Below are positions 28,606-33,933 of a DNA stretch of 33,933 nt, piece by piece. Within the stretch, counting starts at the first letter, position 1. Every line of letters starts with the position of its first letter. This stretch comes from a virus. The notes below the pieces were generated by a model. The model saw only the letters and a list, made by a program, of their open reading frames with translations, had not been told where the DNA came from and did not search any database. The stretch lies in the IMG/VR virus record IMGVR_UViG_3300049479_000220, positions 1 to 33,933 of that record; one strand, 5' to 3'. Made by a program: the position numbers and the translations under genes.

Positions 28606-29789
28606 AGAACTGGGTAACAAGGAACCTCCTCGGGTATGAGGAGGTTTTTTCGCTTGTCGAAAGTGAGTGTCGCGCACCGCTGGTTGACTTCACGGTTGAC
28701 ACCACCCATGAGTTTTACGCGCAAGGGTTTCGCACGCATAACTGTGACGATCCTCTTAGTGAACAAGACCAGTTTTCGCGCTCCGCGATGGATAACGTGT
28801 ACGAGTGGTACGGTGCGGGTTTCTACACTCGTCGCATGCCAGAGCGCAACGTGATCGTGGTAATCATGACGCGGTGGAACGTCGGGGACATATGTGGTCG
28901 ACTACTGGCGGACGCGGTGTCTAATCCTGGCGCAGACCAGTGGGAGGTGTTGAAGATACCGGCGATCATTGACCAGGCCACGGCGGACCTGCTGAACAGC
29001 TGCAGCGACGACCCACATATCGACACCCCGCACTTTTACAAACCAGGGGATAGCTTCAGTCCGCGCCGCTGGCCGCTCGAAGAACTCATGCGGACCAAGG
29101 CCACGCTGACGTCCAAAGCATGGTCCTCGCTCTACATGCAGAACCCCGTGGAGGAAGAGGGTGGGATACTGCAGCGCCACTGGTGGCGCGCATGGCCGAA
29201 GAATAAACCACTACCGGAGTGCTCCGCTGTTTATCAAAGCTACGACACGGCGTTCGAGGAGGGCGAGCACAACGACTTTTCCGTGCGGACCACATGGGGC
29301 GTCTTCACTCGCGAGAGCGATAACAAGCAGTGCGTGATCCTGCTGGAGCGCATGAAGGAGCGGCTGTCGTTCCCGAAGCTCTTGGAGAATACACTGGCAT
29401 CATACCGGGAGTACAAGCCGGATCGGCTCATCATCGAAAAGGCGGCGTCTGGGATACCGCTCATACAGGAGATGCGTAAGCGGGGAGTACCCGTGGCACC
29501 CATAAAGCCCATCGGATCGAAGATCGCCCGCGCCCATGCGGCGGCTATCGTGCTTGAACAGGGGTCGGTGTATTACGTGGAGCGGGCGTGGGCCGAAGAC
29601 CTCTTGGACGAGTGCGCCGCGTTTCCAAACACAGTACATGACGATCAGGTAGACAGCACTGTAAATATGCTGTCGTACTTTAGACGCGTGCATCTAGTTG
29701 ACACGCCGAACGATTATGAGCCCGATGAAGACGAGTATGACCAAGACAGCGCGGCCAAGAGGCGGTATGCTGTGCGGCGTCGCAAGTAA
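28587..29789 (+). CDS. terL: C-intein fused to large terminase C-terminal half
   Basis: 400 residues, GTG start with GGAGG 6 bases upstream. Residues 1-52 are a C-intein: block F PLVDFTVDTTHEFYAQGF and block G ending RTHN, followed by Cys53, the +1 splice residue. Residues 53-400 continue TerL: CDDPL (Walker B acids D54, D55), coupling motif IMTRWN (93-98), and nuclease residues D220 (SYDTAF), E284 (LIIEKAASG) and HDDQVDS (351-357). Splicing to the N-terminal half gives about 524 residues, a normal TerL length. The start overlaps the endonuclease stop by 19 bases, so translation is coupled. Confidence 0.9.
   Translation: MGLRRLKNWVTRNLLGYEEVFSLVESECRAPLVDFTVDTTHEFYAQGFRTHNCDDPLSEQDQFSRSAMDNVYEWYGAGFYTRRMPERNVIVVIMTRWNVGDICGRLLADAVSNPGADQWEVLKIPAIIDQATADLLNSCSDDPHIDTPHFYKPGDSFSPRRWPLEELMRTKATLTSKAWSSLYMQNPVEEEGGILQRHWWRAWPKNKPLPECSAVYQSYDTAFEEGEHNDFSVRTTWGVFTRESDNKQCVILLERMKERLSFPKLLENTLASYREYKPDRLIIEKAASGIPLIQEMRKRGVPVAPIKPIGSKIARAHAAAIVLEQGSVYYVERAWAEDLLDECAAFPNTVHDDQVDSTVNMLSYFRRVHLVDTPNDYEPDEDEYDQDSAAKRRYAVRRRK
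28623..28650 (+). terminator. Terminator-like hairpin inside the C-intein coding sequence
   Basis: AACCTCCTC (28623-28631), loop GGGTAT, GAGGAGGTT (28638-28646) and a T run to 28650. It lies 18 bases after the endonuclease stop but within the C-intein frame. The CCTCC of its left arm can also pair with the GGAGG SD at 28576-28580. Confidence 0.6.
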
Positions 29790-29818
29790 TCACCGCTATC
29801 AGCTTGAAGGAGCACAGC

Positions 29819-32434
29819 ATGAAGGGTAACGCATACAGTCAGATGGCGCAAGGCGCCTACAACAAGCTCAGCACCGAGGACATGGCGTCCCCCGCTGAAA
29901 CGGAGATCGAGATGGAGGTCGGTGGCGCAGACGAGATGGGTGACGAAGAGTCCCTGTCCGTGGACCCTGAGACTGGTGAAGCGGAGATCGTCATTGAGAC
30001 GGACGCCGAGGGGGCGCAGCAGATAATGGAGGCGCTGATACCGCACAATGCCAACCTGGCGGAGCACCTCGAAGAGTCGGCGCTGGATGAGCTGGGCGAG
30101 CGCTTGCACGGGTATTACGAGTCCGACAAGGAGTCGCGGTCTGAGTGGTACGACACGCTCACCACCGGCCTGCGTCGGCTTGGGATATACAAAGGCGATG
30201 ATGCTGGCGACGCCGGCGTGCAGAACGTCACCCACCCGCTGATTATCGAGGCGGCGACGCAGTTCCAGGCACGGGCCATGGCGGAGCTGTTCCCACCCGG
30301 CGGCCCGGTGAAAACGCGGATACTCGGTGAAAGCACCAAAGACACCATCGCGCAGTCGCGGCGCATCGAGGACTACATGAACTATCAGCTCACGGTCGAG
30401 GATCGTGGGTATTATGACGAGCAGGATAAGAAGTACTTCCGCCTGGCCCTCTCAGGCAGCGAGTTCGACAAGCAGTATTACTGCCCGTCTGAGCGCCGTG
30501 TGGTGTCCCGCTGGGTAAAGTCCGACGACTTCGTGATGCCATACACCTGTGGCGGCCTGCGCCACGCGCCTCGTTATGCTCACAAGATAACTTACACCCA
30601 CGCCCAGTATCGTCGCTTGGTGGCCGCCGGGTTCTACAAGGACGTGTGCGGCTGCGAGCCCGAGGACGGGATGGTCGATCCCACGGATGACTTGGTCAAG
30701 AGCCCCACCAGCGACGTGGTCGCGGAGATCACTGGGGAGCAGGTGCGCCACGCGGTGGATGACATGGACCGTCTGCACGTCTTCGCCGAGATGCACATCG
30801 ACCTGGACCTGCCGGGGTTCGAGTACGAGTACCCCCTGCCGTATATCGTGACGTTCGATCTCAGTACGAAGAAAGTGCTGAATGTGTATAGGAACTGGGA
30901 CGAGGGTGATGACAACTACAAGCGCCGCGTGTGGTTTACCCAGAAGGACATGATGCCGGGCCTCGGTGCCTACGGGTTCGGATTGATTCACTGCATCGGC
31001 GGTATCGCAGACGCGGCCACGGACATCCTGCAGATCCTCATCGACAGCGGCGCGTTTTCCAGCCTATCCGGCGGGTTCAAGTCCAAGGATGCCAAGATCA
31101 ACGGAGAGGTGGACTTCGTCCCCGGACAGTGGAAAGACACTGAGATGACGGCGGATGAGCTGTCCAGGGCGTTCTTCCCCCTGCCGTACAAAGAGCCGAG
31201 CAACGTGCTGCTCACGCTCTTGGGCACCCTCACGGAGTTCGGCCAGCGGTTCGCCGCAACGACGGACACCATGGTGGGCGACGCGGCGAATTCAGGCCCC
31301 GTGGGGACCACGGTGGCCCTCATCGAGCAGGGGTCGAAAGTCCTGTCCGGTATTCACAAGCGCCTGCACAAAGCCCTCGGCGACGAGCTGATAAACATAG
31401 CCAAGCTCAACGGCGAATACTTGCCCGAAGCCTATCCATACAACGTGGGCGAAGGTGCTGTACTGCGGCAGGACTTCGACGGGCGCATCGACGTTATCCC
31501 GGTCAGCGACCCGAACATATTCAGCTCCGCGCAGCGGATCGCTATGGCACAGACAGCCTTACAGCTGGCTCAGTCAATGCCGGACATCGCCGACCGCCGG
31601 GCGGCAGCGCTGAATCTCCTCGAAGCCGTGCGGTTCCCAGACCCTGAGAAGGTGTTCCCGAAACCCGCCGAAGCACAACGGGCTGACCCGATCAGTGAAG
31701 GGGTGTTTGTCTTCCTGGGCCGCCCGATCAAGGCGTTCCTCGATCAAGATCACAGCGCACACCTCGCGGTACACCAGCTCCAGCTGCAGACTATGCAGCC
31801 GCCCATGAGCAACGCGTTGCAGGCCCACCTCCAAGAGCACATGGCGATGATGACGTACATGCAGTTCGCGCAGATGGGAGCGCCGCTGCCGCCGATAAAC
31901 TTCCACGCCGAGAGCAACGAGCCGATGCTCCCAGACCTCCCACCCATGATTGAAGTGCAAATCTCACAGCAATCTGCTATGATGGCGCAGCAAATCATGC
32001 AGCAACAGATGCAGGCAGCACAAGCCCAACAGGCGGCGCAGCAAGGACAGGCCGCTCAACCACAAGTTGATCCGGTCCAGCAGGCAGCACAGCAGGAGCA
32101 GCTCCGGGCACAACAAGCCCAGTTGCAGGAGGAGCGGAAGAATCAGTCGTTCGCCTTGGACCAGCAGCGTAAGGACCGGGCACTGGCGGCGGATATTGAC
32201 CGCAAGGACGCAATGCAGGGGCTGTCTCCCCAGCTGGTGAAGCAGGCTGAGGAGTTCATCACAGAGACGGGTGTGCCGATGTCGCCGCGTGAGCTGGCGG
32301 TACTGGCGAAAGCCCTGGGTAAGCCGTTTGCCGAGGTGGTGCAGTCGTTGAGCCGAATGATGCAGGGCGGGCAGGGCGGCAGCCAGTTCGCGCAGACCAC
32401 TGAGTTTGCTAACAAAGAAGGACGGTATCGGTGA
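29819..32434 (+). CDS. Portal protein (head-tail connector)
   Basis: 871 residues. Very acidic first 90 residues; then the portal body (LHGYYESDKESRSEWYDTLTTGLRRLGI, VTHPLIIEAATQFQARAMAELFPPGGPVKT), GSEFDKQYYCPSERR, a central FGLIHCIGGIADAATDILQILIDSG, and a helical GPVGTTVALIEQGSKVLSGIHKRLHKAL stem-type segment. The last 200 residues are Gln/Ala-rich coiled coil (MMAQQIMQQQMQAAQAQQAAQQ), as in long portals with a barrel. It directly follows terL. ATG 29819 has AAGGAG 6 bases upstream. It would form the 12-subunit ring through which DNA is packaged. Confidence 0.85.
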   Translation: MKGNAYSQMAQGAYNKLSTEDMASPAETEIEMEVGGADEMGDEESLSVDPETGEAEIVIETDAEGAQQIMEALIPHNANLAEHLEESALDELGERLHGYYESDKESRSEWYDTLTTGLRRLGIYKGDDAGDAGVQNVTHPLIIEAATQFQARAMAELFPPGGPVKTRILGESTKDTIAQSRRIEDYMNYQLTVEDRGYYDEQDKKYFRLALSGSEFDKQYYCPSERRVVSRWVKSDDFVMPYTCGGLRHAPRYAHKITYTHAQYRRLVAAGFYKDVCGCEPEDGMVDPTDDLVKSPTSDVVAEITGEQVRHAVDDMDRLHVFAEMHIDLDLPGFEYEYPLPYIVTFDLSTKKVLNVYRNWDEGDDNYKRRVWFTQKDMMPGLGAYGFGLIHCIGGIADAATDILQILIDSGAFSSLSGGFKSKDAKINGEVDFVPGQWKDTEMTADELSRAFFPLPYKEPSNVLLTLLGTLTEFGQRFAATTDTMVGDAANSGPVGTTVALIEQGSKVLSGIHKRLHKALGDELINIAKLNGEYLPEAYPYNVGEGAVLRQDFDGRIDVIPVSDPNIFSSAQRIAMAQTALQLAQSMPDIADRRAAALNLLEAVRFPDPEKVFPKPAEAQRADPISEGVFVFLGRPIKAFLDQDHSAHLAVHQLQLQTMQPPMSNALQAHLQEHMAMMTYMQFAQMGAPLPPINFHAESNEPMLPDLPPMIEVQISQQSAMMAQQIMQQQMQAAQAQQAAQQGQAAQPQVDPVQQAAQQEQLRAQQAQLQEERKNQSFALDQQRKDRALAADIDRKDAMQGLSPQLVKQAEEFITETGVPMSPRELAVLAKALGKPFAEVVQSLSRMMQGGQGGSQFAQTTEFANKEGRYR

Positions 32435-32631
32435 GAAGCGTCTTTGACCTGAAGGAAAAGCTGCTACGCGCCATTGAAGAACAGCGCGTAGCGGTGGAGA
32501 AACGGGTGGTGGGTGGTCAGGCTGCCGACCACGCGGAATACCGCGCCCTCGTCGGGACGATACGAGGGATGAATGAAGCGGCGAATATCGTCAAAACGCA
32601 GTTCGATAAACTTCTTGATGAAGGAGATTGA
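32431..32631 (+). CDS. Small helical head-region protein
   Basis: 66 residues starting at GTG (GTGA overlap with the portal stop, GAAGGA 8 bases upstream). Nearly all helix (VFDLKEKLLRAIEEQRVAVEKRV... then YRALVGTIRGMNEAANIVKTQFDKLLDEGD). Small coiled-coil proteins between portal and scaffold are common in podovirus-like phages; exact role unknown. Confidence 0.7.
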   Translation: MRSVFDLKEKLLRAIEEQRVAVEKRVVGGQAADHAEYRALVGTIRGMNEAANIVKTQFDKLLDEGD

Positions 32632-32632
32632 T

Positions 32633-33028
32633 GTGAAAGTACCTGGAGATAGCACGGGCTGGGACAATGAGGACGCCGTCCACCCGGAGGGATTCTTCGA
32701 CGGAATCAAACCTATCTATTGGCGTATGTTGGTCATGCCGGTACGGCCCAAGGTCCGTACGAAGAGCGGCATTCTGATTGCGTCAAGCACCCAAGAGGCG
32801 CAGGAAGTGCTGACTTACGTCGGCAAAGTCGTTGGGATGGGGTCGAAAGCCGGTAAGGATCAGCGTCTGGACGGCGAGCCGCACGCACCGAAGGTGGGCG
32901 ACTACGTGATTTTTGGCCGGTATGCCGGGCAGAAGATCACCTACAAGAACGTCAAGCTGTTGCTCGTCAACGACGACGAGATCCTCAGCGTGGTGACCGA
33001 CCCAGAAGACCTGCGGATTCACATTTAA
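32633..33028 (+). CDS. GroES-like (Cpn10-fold) protein
   Basis: 131 residues, GTG start with AAGGAG 6 bases upstream, directly after the preceding stop. The body fits a co-chaperonin beta barrel: YWRMLVMPVRPKVRTKSGILIASSTQEAQEVLTYVGKVVGMG, then KVGDYVIFGRYAGQKITYKNVKLLLVNDDEILSVV, as in the GroES signature VGD.V.F..y.G...... In phages such proteins (T4 Gp31 is the classic case) help fold the capsid protein. Its place between portal and scaffold supports a head-assembly role. Confidence 0.75.
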   Translation: MKVPGDSTGWDNEDAVHPEGFFDGIKPIYWRMLVMPVRPKVRTKSGILIASSTQEAQEVLTYVGKVVGMGSKAGKDQRLDGEPHAPKVGDYVIFGRYAGQKITYKNVKLLLVNDDEILSVVTDPEDLRIHI

Positions 33029-33037
33029 GGAACTGAC

Positions 33038-33933
33038 ATGAGTGAATTGATTGACGACAAAATTGAAGTTGAGACCGACGAAGACTTCGAGGTAGTGGTA
33101 GATGAGTCCGAAGAACACGAAGGTGCCGAGCCCACCGACGAACCAGCAGAGCCTGGAGAGTCTACGACGGGAGACGTTCCTGCTGATGAGCCGGATAGCG
33201 CTGAAGCTGCAGACGGAAGCGATACAGGAGATGCGGAAGAACTCGACGAAGAAGTAAAGGGTTACTCCAAGCAGGTGCAGAAGCGCATCTTCCGTGAGAT
33301 TCGTCTGCGTAAGAAGCATGAGGCGGAAGCCGTGCAGGCCAAGACCATCGTGGCCAAGGCGCACGAGATCATTCAGCAGCGCGACCGGGAGTTGCAGGAG
33401 GCCCGCGAGCGGGTGGCCCAGGTGGAGCTCCAGCACGCCGAAGTGTTGGATCATGCCTTCGCTACACAGATCGCACTGAAGTCCAAGGAGCTGAAAGCCG
33501 CCCGTGAGGCCGGTGAGTACGACACCGAGCTGCAGCTGCAGGGTGAGGTGGATGAACTGCGCTTCCGACTGAACCAGGTACGTGAACACAAACGCGGCCT
33601 GGAAGCACGCAAGCCCGCACAGGCGCCAGCCCGTTCCGAAGCCCCTACACCGCAGGCACAGCCGCAACGCCAAGCACCGCAGGCCAACCCCGCTGCACAG
33701 AAGTGGCTGGCGAAGAACAAAGCCTGGTTCGAGAATCCGAAGTTCGCCGCGCACAAGCAATTCGCGCTGGCAGTGGACACCCAGCTGACGGCAGAGGGCT
33801 ACAACCAGATGACCGACGAGTATTTCGCGGAGCTGGATCGCCGTATCGACGAAGCCTTCCCCACCATGCGCAAGAAGTCGGCCACCCCGCAGAAGAGCCC
33901 TGTGGCTGCGGCAGCGGCTGCCGCGCCGGCCAC
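33038..33933 (+). CDS. Scaffold-like head-assembly protein, 3' truncated by window end
   Basis: 298 codons are visible without a stop. A very acidic N-terminus (residues 1-75) is followed by a long coiled coil (KQVQKRIFREIRLRKKHEAEAVQAKTIVAKAHEIIQQRDRELQEARERVAQVE...), a Gln/Pro/Ala linker, and AQKWLAKNKAWFENPKFAAHKQFALAVDTQL. Acidic, coiled-coil proteins at this place, just before the expected major capsid gene, are typical phage scaffolds. AAGGA lies 7 bases before the ATG. Confidence 0.75.
   Translation, partial: MSELIDDKIEVETDEDFEVVVDESEEHEGAEPTDEPAEPGESTTGDVPADEPDSAEAADGSDTGDAEELDEEVKGYSKQVQKRIFREIRLRKKHEAEAVQAKTIVAKAHEIIQQRDRELQEARERVAQVELQHAEVLDHAFATQIALKSKELKAAREAGEYDTELQLQGEVDELRFRLNQVREHKRGLEARKPAQAPARSEAPTPQAQPQRQAPQANPAAQKWLAKNKAWFENPKFAAHKQFALAVDTQLTAEGYNQMTDEYFAELDRRIDEAFPTMRKKSATPQKSPVAAAAAAAPA

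Noticed and set aside
27473-28740. Group I intron or a sequencing frameshift in terL
   Set aside because: Protein-level intein blocks A, B, F and G are present on both sides, each half has its own SD or stop, and the endonuclease is complete in a third frame; a single frame error cannot explain this.
32783-33760. Long antisense frame opposite the GroES-like and scaffold genes
   Set aside because: It mirrors codon bias of two convincing sense genes and has Leu/Val/Gly-rich composition without recognisable motifs.

Overview
The window is part of the genome of a tailed double-stranded DNA bacteriophage (class Caudoviricetes). It carries terminase, a portal-like protein and a head-assembly protein, a nearly complete phage replication and nucleotide-metabolism set, tightly packed genes with 4-base stop/start overlaps, and Shine-Dalgarno (SD) sites of the AGGAG type. 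GC-rich coding DNA with TTGACA-type promoters suggests a proteobacterial host, but the host cannot be named from sequence alone. No integrase or tRNA was seen.

Layout. (1) 2-766, plus strand: the C-terminal end of a large virion or polyvalent protein, closed by a bidirectional terminator. If the map is circular or permuted, this is the far end of the late cluster that starts at 26 kb. (2) 25.6 kb down to 0.8 kb, minus strand: the early/middle cluster. Read in its own direction it has small host-interaction-type genes, a Cys-rich acidic protein, a zinc peptidase, many small unknowns, then dNTP enzymes (DUF5664-type pyrophosphohydrolase, ThyX, dCMP deaminase, dUTPase). These are followed by DNA ligase, a DEDD exonuclease, family B DNA polymerase, a Cas4/AddB-like nuclease, a VRR-NUC nuclease, an SNF2-type helicase, a putative ssDNA-binding protein and a primase-helicase. 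(3) 22.9-24.5 kb: a 1.5 kb non-coding, partly AT-rich region with operator-overlapped plus-strand promoters, intrinsic terminators, two probable small RNAs and a dispersed 20-base repeat family, a candidate origin. (4) 25.6-26.1 kb: divergent promoters flanking four tandem 29-base repeats. (5) 26.1 kb to the end, plus strand: the late cluster (zinc-finger protein, TerS, TerL, portal, small head protein, GroES-like protein, scaffold-like protein running off the end).

The most remarkable locus is terL. It is fractured: the N-terminal half ends in an N-intein, a separately translated HNH homing endonuclease follows in another frame, and a second gene begins with a C-intein and carries the rest of TerL. 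The two halves can only make a whole terminase (about 524 residues) by protein trans-splicing. The junction falls directly in front of the Walker B aspartates.

Together the genes describe a phage that supplies much of its own replisome, increases dTTP supply, packages DNA with a trans-spliced motor, and controls a non-coding region through palindromic operators for a repressor not identified here.
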